From Sinorhizobium numidicum (GTDB taxonomy: Bacteria; Pseudomonadota; Alphaproteobacteria; Rhizobiales; Rhizobiaceae), in contig NZ_CP120368.1 in the NCBI RefSeq assembly GCF_029892045.1, positions 1 through 55,000 on the forward strand: a stretch of 55,000 bases of DNA. Direction: 5' to 3'. A program made the position numbers and the translations under genes. The notes beneath the pieces were generated by a model that worked only from the letters and a program-made list of their open reading frames with translations, searched no databases and was not told where the DNA came from. How positions within the stretch are numbered: position 1 is the first letter of the stretch; the number at the start of each line of letters is the position of its first letter. Positions 7,845 to 17,146 of the stretch are shown in pieces.

Positions 7845-9188
7845 ATGACAATGGCGCAGGTCAGCGAAGCAGCTCAGGAGATCGAGAAGCTTCTTGCCTT
7901 GCATCCCAAGGGATTTGATCTGTCGCTGGATAGGATAACCCGGTTGCTTGCCGCGCTCGGGAACCCACAGGAGCGATTGCCACCGGTCATCCATGTGGCC
8001 GGAACGAACGGCAAGGGCTCTGTCACTGCCTTTTCTCGGTCGATCCTTGAGGCCGCCGGCCTTAGCGTGCATGTACACACATCGCCGCATCTGGTGAACT
8101 GGCACGAGCGCTACCGGTTGGGCGTCAAGGGCGGCAAGGGAGCGCTTGTCGGCGATCGCGTTCTTGCCGATGCCGTGCGGCGCGTGGCGCATGCCAATGC
8201 CGGCCAGAGCATCACCGTTTTCGAAATCCTGACCGCGGTCACCTTCGTGCTTTTCGCCGAACATCCCGCTGACGTCGCAATCATCGAGGTCGGGCTCGGC
8301 GGCCGCTACGACGCGACGAATGTCATAGCCAAGCCGGCAGTCTCCGTGATCATGCCCATTTCGCTCGATCATCAAGCCTATCTCGGCGACCGGGTGGAAC
8401 TGATCGCGGCCGAAAAGGCCGGGATCATGAAGCGCGGCTGCCCGGTGGTGATCGGCCATCAGGAGGAAGACGGCGTGCGCGAAGTCCTCGTCGCCACGGC
8501 CGAACGGCTCGGCTGCCCGATCTCCGTTTACGGCCAGGACTTCATGGCGCATGAGGAGTTCGGCAGGCTCATCTTTCAGGACGAACGCGGACTGGCCGAC
8601 CTGCCTTTGCCGCGCTTGCCCGGCCGGCATCAATATGCCAATGCCGCAGCGGCGATCCGCGCCGTCAGGGCGGCAGGCTTCGATGTTCCGGAGATGGCGA
8701 TCGAAAAAGGGGTGGCGAGCGTCGACTGGCCCGGCCGGCTGCAGCGCCTCGCTGGCGGCAAGCTTTCGCATTACGGACCGCCGGGCGCCGAAATCTGGGT
8801 TGATGGCGGGCACAATCCCGCTGCGGGCCAGGTCATCGCCGAGGCAATGGCCAGTTTCGAGGAACGCGAGCCGCGACCGCTGTTCCTGATCATCGGTATG
8901 ATCAACACCAAGGACCCGGTTGGCTATTTCAGGGCCTTTCTCGATCTTGCCGAGCAGGTCTTCACCGTGCCGATCCGCGGCTCCGACGCGGGGCTTGACC
9001 CGGTGGCGCTAGCGGCGGACGCCGCCTCCGTCGGCTTGGAGACCGGTGCAACATCGTCTGTAGCGGAAGCCCTTAGGATCATCGCCGGTCTTGTCGAAGA
9101 GGATCCGGTGCCGCCAAGAATCCTGATCGGCGGCTCCCTCTATCTGGTCGGCGACGTGCTCGCCGACAATGGCACGCCGCCAAGATAA
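7845..9188 (+). CDS. folC: Dihydrofolate synthase / folylpolyglutamate synthase
   Basis: A 447-residue Mur-ligase-type ATPase that adds glutamate to dihydropteroate and lengthens the polyglutamate tail of folates. The P-loop AGTNGKGSVTA is at residues 52-62, followed by the substrate loop TSPHLVNWHERYRL, the GLGGRYDATN motif and WVDGGHNPAA in the ligase C-domain. The ATG at 7845 is preferred; an ATG two codons later (7851) is possible and the ribosome-binding site is weak. The gene ends just before a terminator shared with the convergent trxA. Confidence 0.93.
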   Translation: MTMAQVSEAAQEIEKLLALHPKGFDLSLDRITRLLAALGNPQERLPPVIHVAGTNGKGSVTAFSRSILEAAGLSVHVHTSPHLVNWHERYRLGVKGGKGALVGDRVLADAVRRVAHANAGQSITVFEILTAVTFVLFAEHPADVAIIEVGLGGRYDATNVIAKPAVSVIMPISLDHQAYLGDRVELIAAEKAGIMKRGCPVVIGHQEEDGVREVLVATAERLGCPISVYGQDFMAHEEFGRLIFQDERGLADLPLPRLPGRHQYANAAAAIRAVRAAGFDVPEMAIEKGVASVDWPGRLQRLAGGKLSHYGPPGAEIWVDGGHNPAAGQVIAEAMASFEEREPRPLFLIIGMINTKDPVGYFRAFLDLAEQVFTVPIRGSDAGLDPVALAADAASVGLETGATSSVAEALRIIAGLVEEDPVPPRILIGGSLYLVGDVLADNGTPPR

Positions 9189-9199
9189 CGGCAGGCAAG

Positions 9200-9228
9200 A
9201 AAAAAGCCCGGGCATGCCGGGCTTTTTA
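9200..9228. terminator. Bidirectional terminator between folC and trxA
   Basis: An A-run, the stem GCCCGG (9206-9211), loop GCATG, stem CCGGGC (9217-9222) and a T-run (9223-9227). Because both flanks carry the A/T-runs, it can end transcription of folC from the left and trxA from the right. Confidence 0.9.
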
Positions 9229-9246
9229 CATTCGAAATTAGGCAGC

Positions 9247-9567
9247 TTAGGCAGCGTTCGAAATCCACGAGCTCAGTGCACTTTTCGGCGCGGCACCGAC
9301 CTTGATGTCGGCGACTTCGCCAGCCTTGAACATGGCGAGCGTCGGGATCGAGCGGACGCCATATTGTGCAGCGAGTTCGGGGTTTTCATCAATGTTGAGC
9401 TTGGCAACCTTGACCTTGCCGGCAAGCTCGGTTGCGATTTCTTCAAGGCTCGGCGCAATCATTTTGCACGGGCCGCACCATTCCGCCCAGAAGTCGACGA
9501 CGACGGGCTCGGCCGAGTTCAGGACTTCTTGCTGAAAATTGGAAGTATCGACTTTCACAGTAGCCAT
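9247..9567 (-). CDS. trxA: Thioredoxin
   Basis: A 106-residue thioredoxin that reduces protein disulfides in the cytoplasm. The active site WCGPC has cysteines 31 and 34, and the cis-proline lies in SIPTLAMF. Length and sequence are those of classic Trx1. The gene is last in the divL to trxA minus-strand series, 86 bases after addA, and ends at the terminator shared with folC. Confidence 0.97.
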   Translation of the reverse strand: MATVKVDTSNFQQEVLNSAEPVVVDFWAEWCGPCKMIAPSLEEIATELAGKVKVAKLNIDENPELAAQYGVRSIPTLAMFKAGEVADIKVGAAPKSALSSWISNAA

Positions 9568-9653
9568 CGGCTGCTCCTTGCTTTCGGAATGGCAATGTCC
9601 AGATGTTGTGCCTCATGTGAGGCGTCGCCACTGGGTTTTCAATATCGTGTATC

Positions 9654-12600
9654 TCACTTTGTCGCGAGCTCTTCAAGGCTCCTGTCCAGGGTCGTTTCCG
9701 GAAGCACGCGGATTGCCGGCCCTTCGGTGAAGATCAACACGCATTGGAAACGCTTGCCGGGATAGAGCGGCTTCAGCAACTCGCGATAGATGGCCAGCTG
9801 TGTCTTGTAGACAGGCGCTATTTCATCGAGCGAAGCGGGCACCTGGCGATTGGTCTTGAAATCGGCAATCGTCACCGTATCGCCGGAGGCGGCCAAGCGG
9901 TCGATCCGGCCGGACACGGCGAATTCACGGGTGCCGAGCGTGAGCGTTCCCATGATGGAGACTTCCGCCCGGCTGTTCTCTCCAAAAAGTGTTTGCAGTT
10001 CCGGATGATCGAGCACGTCGATCACCGCGCCGCAGAGCGCGCGGCGCTCGGCTTCGGGCCAGTGCGGCACGGAGCGCGCCAAGTAGCGATCGGCGGCCGC
10101 AGCCCGTTCGCCATCTTTGAGGGACGGCAGAACCTGCAGCAGTCGATGGAGAATCGCGCCGCGCAGCATCGAGCGGTTCGGTGCCGCCTTCTCCGTGAAA
10201 ATCGCCGATCCGACGATGGATTCGCCATCCGGTTCGTCCACCACGAGGCCGGTGCCGGAGGGGGCGAGCGGTCGCGGCAACCGCCGCGGTGGCGGTAACG
10301 GGGTCGAAAGCGCGGGCGGCAGGCCCGATGTCGTGTGCTGGGATTCCGTCAACGCGTCGCCTGCCGTCGATACATTGAGAGGCAGATGCGCCTCCCGCCA
10401 TGCGTAGCCTGCCCATTCCTCGCCTGCTGCGCGGAAAACCGTAGGTGTAGCCCGTCCCTTCAGGTCCTGTGAGAGGCTCCCCTGAACCATGGCGTGCCAG
10501 GTGTCGACGTTTTGGCGCTGTCCCCGATAGCCGCAGATGATCAGCCGATCGGCGGCACGTGTCATGCCGACATAGAGGAGGCGGCGGTATTCCTCTTCGG
10601 CCAATCTCTTCAGGCGCTCATTGTCGGCCGCGATCAGCGAATTCGATCCCGAACCTGGCGCGCGCCAGACCGGCACGTTCAGTATGGAGCGATCGGCTTG
10701 CGGCTTCTCCAGAAACCGCAAATCCGATACCTGCTGACTAACGAAAGCCTTGCCGCCGCCGTCGGCGAGGAAGACGACCGGCGCCTCAAGGCCCTTGGCC
10801 GCATGGACCGTCATGACGCGGACCTCGTCGCGCTCCTTATCCTGCTCGCGCTTGACGGTTGGCGCTTCGATTTCGAGGATGGATATGAACGCCTGCAGGC
10901 CAGGCAGGCCATTCCTTTCGTGATCGAGGGCAAAGGTGAGGAATTCGTCGATAATGTCGCTGACCTCGCTGCCTAGCCGGCCAAGGAAGGCGCGCCTGCC
11001 GCCATGGACGCCGAGGACACGGGCATAAAAGTCATGCGGCAGCATCTGCCGGGCAAGCTCGGAATAGATCGCAAGCGTCCGCACGATCGCGTGATACCGG
11101 CTCGTCTCCTCCGTGCCGAGGTGCTGCAGCCGCTGCCAAAGGCTCTCGTCTTCTGTCCGCCGCGCGGCGAGTTCGAAGACATCATCCTCTCCAAGGTTAA
11201 AGAGCGGACTTTTCAGCAGCGCGGCCAGAGAAAGATCATCCTCCGGCAGCAGGACAAAGCGGCCGAGCGCCAACAGATCCTGAATGGCGATGTGACTGGT
11301 GAGCACAAGGCGGTCGGCGCCTGCGACGGGAATATTGCCTTTGCGCTTCACGGCGCGCGTCAACGCATTGACGAAAGCATCGCGTTTGCGGACGAGCACG
11401 ATGACATCACCCGGGCGCATCGCTCGTCGGACACCCTTTTCGATAACCTTCTCCTTGCCGATCCACTCCTGCAGAACCGCCGCAATGCGTCGGGCGAGAA
11501 CGTTCACCGGCGCGCGCTCGGGTGTCGCGTCGAAGGGAGCCGTCCATTCGTCTTCCGTGGCCGTCGGCTCGGGGGCTATGACGTCCCATATGTCGACGGC
11601 TCCGGGATGGCCGATCCGGTTCGAGGCGTGCACGATTGCCTCGTTCTGCGCGCTGAGCCCCTTGGCATTGCCTGGATTGGCAAAGACCGTATCGACTGCC
11701 GAGAGCACGTCGACCGTCGATCGGAAGGAAAGCTGTAGACGGATAGGGCTGAAATGCTTGTTGCCGGCGCGCACCCTCCGCTCCGTCTCCACGCTCTCGC
11801 GCGAAAAGCGCTCCGGCCGCGCGCCCTGGAACGAATAGATCGATTGCTTCTCATCGCCGACGGCAAAGATCGTCCGGTCATCCGCCCTTGCTGTTTCGCC
11901 GGCGAAGAAATCCGCTGCGAGCGACTGGATGATCGTCCATTGGGTAGGGCTCGTATCCTGTGCCTCGTCGACGAGGATGTGGTCTATGCCCTGATCGAGC
12001 TTGTAGTGGACCCAGGCACCGACGTCTCCGCGAGCAAGCAGGGCGGCGGTGCGATTGATCAGGTCCTCGAAATCAAGTTGGCTACGAGCTTTCTTGAGTT
12101 CCTCGTAGTCGCGGTTCAGCCTTTCGGCAAGGATCAGGGCGGCCCGCGTCGCCTCATACATCCGCACGATGCTCAGGCGGTCCGCGCAGGTCGCGATGTG
12201 CGTGCGTGCCTCGTCGATCGCCGCAGCAAGGTGCGGTGCCTCCCGCAGCATCGCTTTGTTCAAAAAGGTGGAATCCGCTTTTGGCTTGCCGCCTCCATTG
12301 AAGAACAGCTCCATCAGTCCCGCGAAGCGTTCCTCCGCATCCGCGAGCTTGGCGACGCGCTTTAATCCTTCCGCAAACTCGAAAGCCTTCGCGCCGCCGA
12401 GGCGCATCGCCAGATCGAGGTATAGGTCAAGCGCCGCCGCGTCCAGGCCGGCGAGTGGCCAGGCCTTGGCCATGATGCGCTCGGCCGTTTCATTCGGCGC
12501 GAGGCCGAGCGCCGTGCGCAAAAGCATCTCCGGCCCGCCCCGTCCAGAGGCGCGGTCGAGAAAGGCCTGGATCGGCCCGCGATTGGCGACGATCGCCGCC

Positions 12601-13229
12601 AGCAGTTTCTCAAGTCCGGTGTCGTCGGCGAGGTCGAGCACCGTGGCAAAGGCATCGGCAAGCCCCCTGTCCTCGGGCGCTGTCGTCGCGCTCAGCAGTG
12701 CGCGCCGTGCATCCGCAAGCAGGACTGCGGCAGCGCGATCGTCGAGAACGGAAAAATGCCCGGCGACGTTGGCTTCCAGCGGAAACTGGTGCAACAGCGC
12801 CTCGCAGAAGGCGTGGATCGTCTGTATCTTCAGTCCGCCCGGCGTTTCGAGAGCGCTCGCAAACAACCGCCGCGCCTCATGAATTTTCGCAACGGATGGG
12901 CGCTTGCCTTCGATCGCTTCGATTCGTGTTGCAAGGGCCGCATCATCGAGCGTTGCCCATTCGGCCAGGCGTTCGAACACCCGGTTCGACATTTCGGAGG
13001 CGGCTGCCTTCGTGTAGGTCAGGCAGAGAATGGCAGATGGCCGGCAGCCGGCGAGCAACAGCCGGATGACGCGTTGCGTCAGTACATGCGTTTTGCCTGA
13101 TCCGGCATTGGCGGAGACCCAGGCCGAGCGTGCAGGGTCGGAGGCAATCGACTGCCGCTCCGTGGTCCAGTCAAGCCACGCCTTGGGGCTCTTCTCCTCG
13201 GCGCTGAAGGCGTCATTCTTCATCGTCAT
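9654..13229 (-). CDS. addA: AddA helicase-nuclease subunit (RecBCD-type break repair)
   Basis: About 1,191 residues. With AddB it processes double-strand DNA ends for RecA loading. The N-terminal UvrD/Rep-type helicase shows Walker A in SANAGSGKTHVLT, the DFEDLI segment, and the Walker B region VDEAQDTSPTQW. Helicase motif VMTVHAAKGLEAPVVF is near residue 820. The C-terminal PD-(D/E)XK nuclease shows TIADFKTNRQ. The start is ambiguous between ATG 13229 and ATG 13223: AAGG is five bases before the first and GAGG six before the second. Both overlap the end of addB, so the subunits are translationally coupled. Confidence 0.95.
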   Translation of the reverse strand: MTMKNDAFSAEEKSPKAWLDWTTERQSIASDPARSAWVSANAGSGKTHVLTQRVIRLLLAGCRPSAILCLTYTKAAASEMSNRVFERLAEWATLDDAALATRIEAIEGKRPSVAKIHEARRLFASALETPGGLKIQTIHAFCEALLHQFPLEANVAGHFSVLDDRAAAVLLADARRALLSATTAPEDRGLADAFATVLDLADDTGLEKLLAAIVANRGPIQAFLDRASGRGGPEMLLRTALGLAPNETAERIMAKAWPLAGLDAAALDLYLDLAMRLGGAKAFEFAEGLKRVAKLADAEERFAGLMELFFNGGGKPKADSTFLNKAMLREAPHLAAAIDEARTHIATCADRLSIVRMYEATRAALILAERLNRDYEELKKARSQLDFEDLINRTAALLARGDVGAWVHYKLDQGIDHILVDEAQDTSPTQWTIIQSLAADFFAGETARADDRTIFAVGDEKQSIYSFQGARPERFSRESVETERRVRAGNKHFSPIRLQLSFRSTVDVLSAVDTVFANPGNAKGLSAQNEAIVHASNRIGHPGAVDIWDVIAPEPTATEDEWTAPFDATPERAPVNVLARRIAAVLQEWIGKEKVIEKGVRRAMRPGDVIVLVRKRDAFVNALTRAVKRKGNIPVAGADRLVLTSHIAIQDLLALGRFVLLPEDDLSLAALLKSPLFNLGEDDVFELAARRTEDESLWQRLQHLGTEETSRYHAIVRTLAIYSELARQMLPHDFYARVLGVHGGRRAFLGRLGSEVSDIIDEFLTFALDHERNGLPGLQAFISILEIEAPTVKREQDKERDEVRVMTVHAAKGLEAPVVFLADGGGKAFVSQQVSDLRFLEKPQADRSILNVPVWRAPGSGSNSLIAADNERLKRLAEEEYRRLLYVGMTRAADRLIICGYRGQRQNVDTWHAMVQGSLSQDLKGRATPTVFRAAGEEWAGYAWREAHLPLNVSTAGDALTESQHTTSGLPPALSTPLPPPRRLPRPLAPSGTGLVVDEPDGESIVGSAIFTEKAAPNRSMLRGAILHRLLQVLPSLKDGERAAAADRYLARSVPHWPEAERRALCGAVIDVLDHPELQTLFGENSRAEVSIMGTLTLGTREFAVSGRIDRLAASGDTVTIADFKTNRQVPASLDEIAPVYKTQLAIYRELLKPLYPGKRFQCVLIFTEGPAIRVLPETTLDRSLEELATK

Positions 13230-16200
13230 CCTCGCCTTCGGCGGTTGCCCATTCGGCGACGCGCGCCAGGTGATCGTATTCGCCCCCGTAGTCCCGCTCC
13301 TTCTGAACGAGCAAGCGCGAGGCAAAGCCGTGCCTTCCGCTCATCAGGGCGCTCAACAGCTTCTTCAATTCGGAGAAGGATTCTTCCGCCAGTTGATCGG
13401 CGGTTTTGGTCTCCTTTGATCTGCTTCCCTCATTATTGACGGTGTCGACCTTGAAGCGGCTGCCAGGCTTCAGCCGGACATAGCGGAGCGAATGCGGCCG
13501 CGCCGGGCCGACCGCTCGGAATGCACCGGCCTTGAGCGCGGCCGCCTCGAGGGCGAGCTGGGGATCAAGCAAAGCGCGCGCTTCCTTGATCGAGGGGCTC
13601 GATCCGGTCTTGTAGTCGATGATGTCGACCGTTCCGTCCTTGAGCCGATCGAGGCGGTCGGCGATGCCGGTTAGCCGGAGATTCGAGAAGCCGAGATCCA
13701 TCGCTGCAGGCACCTCGGTAAAAGACTTGAGGATGTTGTGCCTGCGTTCCCTTTCCCAGCTCAGGAAAGCCTTGCCGACGGCGGCGAAGCGCGGCCGCCA
13801 TATGGTATCGATGTGCGGAGGAAGGCCTTCCTCGTCGAAGGCCTCGTTGATGAGCCGCGCCATTGCCTCTTCCGCCTGCGGAGAGCCAGGGTCGAAATTG
13901 CCCTTTACGAAGCGATCGACAATCCGGTGATACAGCATCCCCCGTTCGGCTGCGCCGGGATCGCGATTGAACGGGTCGATCGGCTGCAGCCGCAGGATAC
14001 GCCGCGCGTAAATGGCGTAGGGATCGCGGCGAAGGCGTGTCACCTCGCTGAAGGAGTATGTGCGCGGCTGCAGATCGGCCGGCGGTTTCGGCGCCGGACG
14101 CTCGGCCAGCGGCTGGCGTTCGCCCGCATCGAGAAGGCGCGCCCAATGGAGATAATCGCTACCCCTGCTCTTCAGTTGCAGCGTCAGTTTTTTGCCACCG
14201 AGCGCCTGCAGCCGCTGCAGCCACCGCGAGGCGACCGTTGGTGCCGATCCCTGGCGCATAGAACGGGAGAAAATCAGTCGGCGTGTTCCGCATGCCATCT
14301 GGAAATCATGGGCGAGCTGGCCGATGCGGCGTTCCGGCGGTTCGAGGCCGATACCCGACTTCATGGTCCGTGACAGGAACGGATCGTTCGAGGTTTGTCC
14401 CGGCCACGTGCCTTCGTTCATGCCGCCGAGCACGACCAGGTCAATGCTTTGAAGGCGCGATTCCAGTGCGCCGAAAATGAAGACGCGCGGATGCCGCATC
14501 GATCGAGGCTTGACCGCTTCGCTCGCGGAAAGCGCCTCCATGATGTCGCACCACTGTGGCCCGTCTGCGCTCAACTGCCCTTCCGTCTCGATAATGCTCC
14601 TGAGCAGCGTTGCCAATATCTCGCCGGCTTCCGAAGCCCAGAGTTCGCCGAGGCTGCCGCGCTCATCGATGGAGACGGCCTCCAGCGCGCGCCCGGTTCT
14701 CGTTGCCCAATCCGCCAAGGTCAGGGTCAGCGAAAGATGGCGCCCGCTTTCCCGCCGGAGAACGGAGGCGCTGGCCAGGGGCTCGACAGCGGATGCGATT
14801 CGTCCAGCGAGTGCACGCGCCGCAAGCATGTCGCCCTCGTCCAAGCGGCTTCGCCACGGCGGCGAATGCCGGTCCGAGCTTTGCTTTGTAAGCGCCTGCT
14901 CGAGCAAGGCTTCCAGCGTCGAAATATCGGCCACGTCGGTTCCGCCGCGTAGCGCAAGCAGTTCCAGCGCATCGGCGCCACGCCGGAAATCCTCGGCAGT
15001 CAGGCCGAAGCGCGCCAGCGGATGCTTGAGAAGAGCAATCAGAGGCACCGGATCATCCGGCCGCAAAGTCGCTTCAAGCAGCAGGCGTATCAGGGTACCT
15101 ACCGATGTTGCACTAAGCGGGATGCCGGCGGAATCATCGGCCTCGATACCGAACCGGGCGAGTTCCGCCCCGACGCGGCGCGCAAGGCCGCGATCCGGAG
15201 TTATCAGGGCGGCCTGGCTCTCGTCATCGCCTTCGAGCGCCAGCCGCAGCGCAATGGCGATCGCCGCTGCTTCCTCGCGCTCATTGGCCGCCTCGATCAG
15301 CGATACATCCGCAAATGCTGCCGAAAGCTCCCCCGGATCGAAGCTTTCGCGGGTCTGCGTCCAACTATCCGTGGCTTTGGCGGGAAGCAGCGCTTGCGAA
15401 AGGACAGCGGCACGAAAGGCGAGATCGCTGTCGGCCGCCTCCAGCTCGGGCACGTCTCCACGTTCGATGCTCATCCGCTTGAGCAAGCGGTGAAAGCCGT
15501 ATTGCGGGTGGCTTCGGCTCGCCGGGTCTTTTGCTGCGGAGGCGGGATGCTTGCCGCTCGGGGTATCGCCGACGATCAGGTCCCACTCCGCATCACTCAT
15601 CGTATGGTCGAGGCCGGGCAGAACGATGGTGCCGTTCGGCAGCGTCTTGACCGCTGCAATCAGCGAGGCGGTGGCCGGGATCGAACCCGTCGAGCCGGCA
15701 ATGATGATCGGTCCGCTTACCTTGCCGGCGGCGATGCGCTGCGTTTCCGCCTGGAGGATGGCGTTGCGGTGGCGAGCCGGCGAGGAATGTTTGAGTTCGT
15801 CCAGCCGCTCGGGCCAATAGGTCCGGGCGATCTTCAGGAAGGCGAGCGTCAGTTGCCACCAGAGCGCATGTTCGCCGGCGTCGAGCCCGTCGAGCGCATC
15901 CCAAGCCAGCTCCTCCGTTTCCATCGCATCGATCAGATCGGCAAGATTGCGCGCCAACCAGATGGCATCGGCCGGGCTTGCGGGCGCGATCAGCGGGCTT
16001 TCGGCGTGAACGTCGAGTACCGCCTGGGGCAGGCGATTGCGCCAGGCGAGAATGAGGCGGCCGAGTTCGATCAATCGCGGGGGACCCGACAGAGGCGGTG
16101 CGAGATCGAGAATCGCCGGCACTTCGGCATCGAAGAAGCCGCTGTCATCGTCCGCCTCCCCGAGAGCGCGGATCATCGGCAGAATGGCCGAGCGGCCCCC

Positions 16201-16404
16201 GAGCAGGTCGACGAACTCAGAGCGGAGCACACGCGCCGAGCGCCGGGTGGGAACGAAGATCGTCACGCCGGCAAGCACCAACGGATCTGCCGGATCGTAG
16301 CTGAAGCCTGGAACGAGCATGCCATCGCAGAGTTTCTGCGCCAGCGTTTTCAGGAACGGCAGGCCGGCGGGGATTGTGAAGACGTTCGAAGCTTGGCCAG
16401 GCAC
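13213..16404 (-). CDS. addB: AddB subunit of double-strand break repair helicase-nuclease
   Basis: A 1,063-residue partner of AddA with a degenerate helicase fold and a C-terminal RecB-type nuclease (VDIIDYKTGSSPS near residue 940). The N-terminal segment VTIFVPTRRSARVL matches alphaproteobacterial AddB. I do not see the four-cysteine iron-sulfur arrangement of Bacillus AddB around the nuclease. The GTG start at 16404 has GGGAGG six bases upstream, one base after the murU stop. It overlaps the start of addA. Confidence 0.94.
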   Translation of the reverse strand: MPGQASNVFTIPAGLPFLKTLAQKLCDGMLVPGFSYDPADPLVLAGVTIFVPTRRSARVLRSEFVDLLGGRSAILPMIRALGEADDDSGFFDAEVPAILDLAPPLSGPPRLIELGRLILAWRNRLPQAVLDVHAESPLIAPASPADAIWLARNLADLIDAMETEELAWDALDGLDAGEHALWWQLTLAFLKIARTYWPERLDELKHSSPARHRNAILQAETQRIAAGKVSGPIIIAGSTGSIPATASLIAAVKTLPNGTIVLPGLDHTMSDAEWDLIVGDTPSGKHPASAAKDPASRSHPQYGFHRLLKRMSIERGDVPELEAADSDLAFRAAVLSQALLPAKATDSWTQTRESFDPGELSAAFADVSLIEAANEREEAAAIAIALRLALEGDDESQAALITPDRGLARRVGAELARFGIEADDSAGIPLSATSVGTLIRLLLEATLRPDDPVPLIALLKHPLARFGLTAEDFRRGADALELLALRGGTDVADISTLEALLEQALTKQSSDRHSPPWRSRLDEGDMLAARALAGRIASAVEPLASASVLRRESGRHLSLTLTLADWATRTGRALEAVSIDERGSLGELWASEAGEILATLLRSIIETEGQLSADGPQWCDIMEALSASEAVKPRSMRHPRVFIFGALESRLQSIDLVVLGGMNEGTWPGQTSNDPFLSRTMKSGIGLEPPERRIGQLAHDFQMACGTRRLIFSRSMRQGSAPTVASRWLQRLQALGGKKLTLQLKSRGSDYLHWARLLDAGERQPLAERPAPKPPADLQPRTYSFSEVTRLRRDPYAIYARRILRLQPIDPFNRDPGAAERGMLYHRIVDRFVKGNFDPGSPQAEEAMARLINEAFDEEGLPPHIDTIWRPRFAAVGKAFLSWERERRHNILKSFTEVPAAMDLGFSNLRLTGIADRLDRLKDGTVDIIDYKTGSSPSIKEARALLDPQLALEAAALKAGAFRAVGPARPHSLRYVRLKPGSRFKVDTVNNEGSRSKETKTADQLAEESFSELKKLLSALMSGRHGFASRLLVQKERDYGGEYDHLARVAEWATAEGEDDDEE

Positions 16405-16405
16405 C

Positions 16406-17137
16406 TTATCCTCCCGGCCGGAAGCGCCGCACCGCTGCCTCGGCCTCGGCGATCGCTTCGGGGGTGCCGACCGTCATCCAATGACCATCGAGCATCAGGC
16501 CGAACAGGCGTCCTCTGGCGATCGCCCGGTCGAAATAGATGTTGAGGTTGAACGCGTCGTCCGGTGCCTCGGCAAAAAGCCGTGACTCCATGGCGATAGC
16601 ACCGGCATAGACGACGGGATTTTCCATGCCGTCAACATAACGCGTGAGCATGCCGGTTTCAGCAAGCGAAAAGTCCTTCTTGCCGTTGTGCCCGGTCGTG
16701 TCCTCCAGGCGGACGCAGAGCAGGGCCATGTCCATTCGTTCCGGGTCGAAGAAGTCGGCGAGCCTTTGCAGGTTGGTCGGCTGCCCGGCCTTCTCGCCGA
16801 TCCAGAAGAGATCGGCATTCATCACTAGGACCGGGCCGTCGTCGAGGAGTTTCAGTCCTTTGGCAAGCCCGCCGCCGGAATTCATCAAAGCGTCACGCTC
16901 GTCGGAAATCACGATCTGCGGCCTGTCGCGCCGGCTGAGGTGATCTTCCATCTGGTCGGCGAAATGATGGACGTTCACCGCCGCCTTCGTCACCCCGGCG
17001 GCGGCAAGTATGTCCAGCACATAATCGATCATTGGTTTGCCGGCGATCCTGACGAGGGGCTTCGGCAGCGTGTTGGTGATCGGCCGGAGGCGGGTGCCCA
17101 GTCCGGCCGCAAGCACCATGGCATTGGTGATGGGCAT
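16406..17137 (-). CDS. murU: MurU-like sugar-1-phosphate uridylyltransferase
   Basis: A 243-residue nucleotidyltransferase. The N-terminal signature VLAAGLGTRLRPITNTLPKPL is the nucleotide-binding and catalytic loop of the NTP-transferase family; VMNADLFW holds the metal-binding aspartate. The family also includes mannose-1-phosphate guanylyltransferases. The direct pairing with an AmgK-type kinase domain upstream, nine bases away, points to MurU, which makes UDP-MurNAc from MurNAc-1-phosphate in cell-wall recycling. This specific role is inferred from context and from the AmgK-MurU pathway known in Pseudomonas and Caulobacter. Confidence 0.82.
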   Translation of the reverse strand: MPITNAMVLAAGLGTRLRPITNTLPKPLVRIAGKPMIDYVLDILAAAGVTKAAVNVHHFADQMEDHLSRRDRPQIVISDERDALMNSGGGLAKGLKLLDDGPVLVMNADLFWIGEKAGQPTNLQRLADFFDPERMDMALLCVRLEDTTGHNGKKDFSLAETGMLTRYVDGMENPVVYAGAIAMESRLFAEAPDDAFNLNIYFDRAIARGRLFGLMLDGHWMTVGTPEAIAEAEAAVRRFRPGG

Positions 17138-17146
17138 CGTTTCCTG

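Noticed and set aside
9568..9653. A heat-shock (RpoH) promoter before trxA (ATTGAA and TCACAT).
   Set aside because: Both boxes deviate from the consensus and the spacing is 18 bases; the spacer also contains a small palindrome, GCCTCA-TG-TGAGGC, that confuses the reading.
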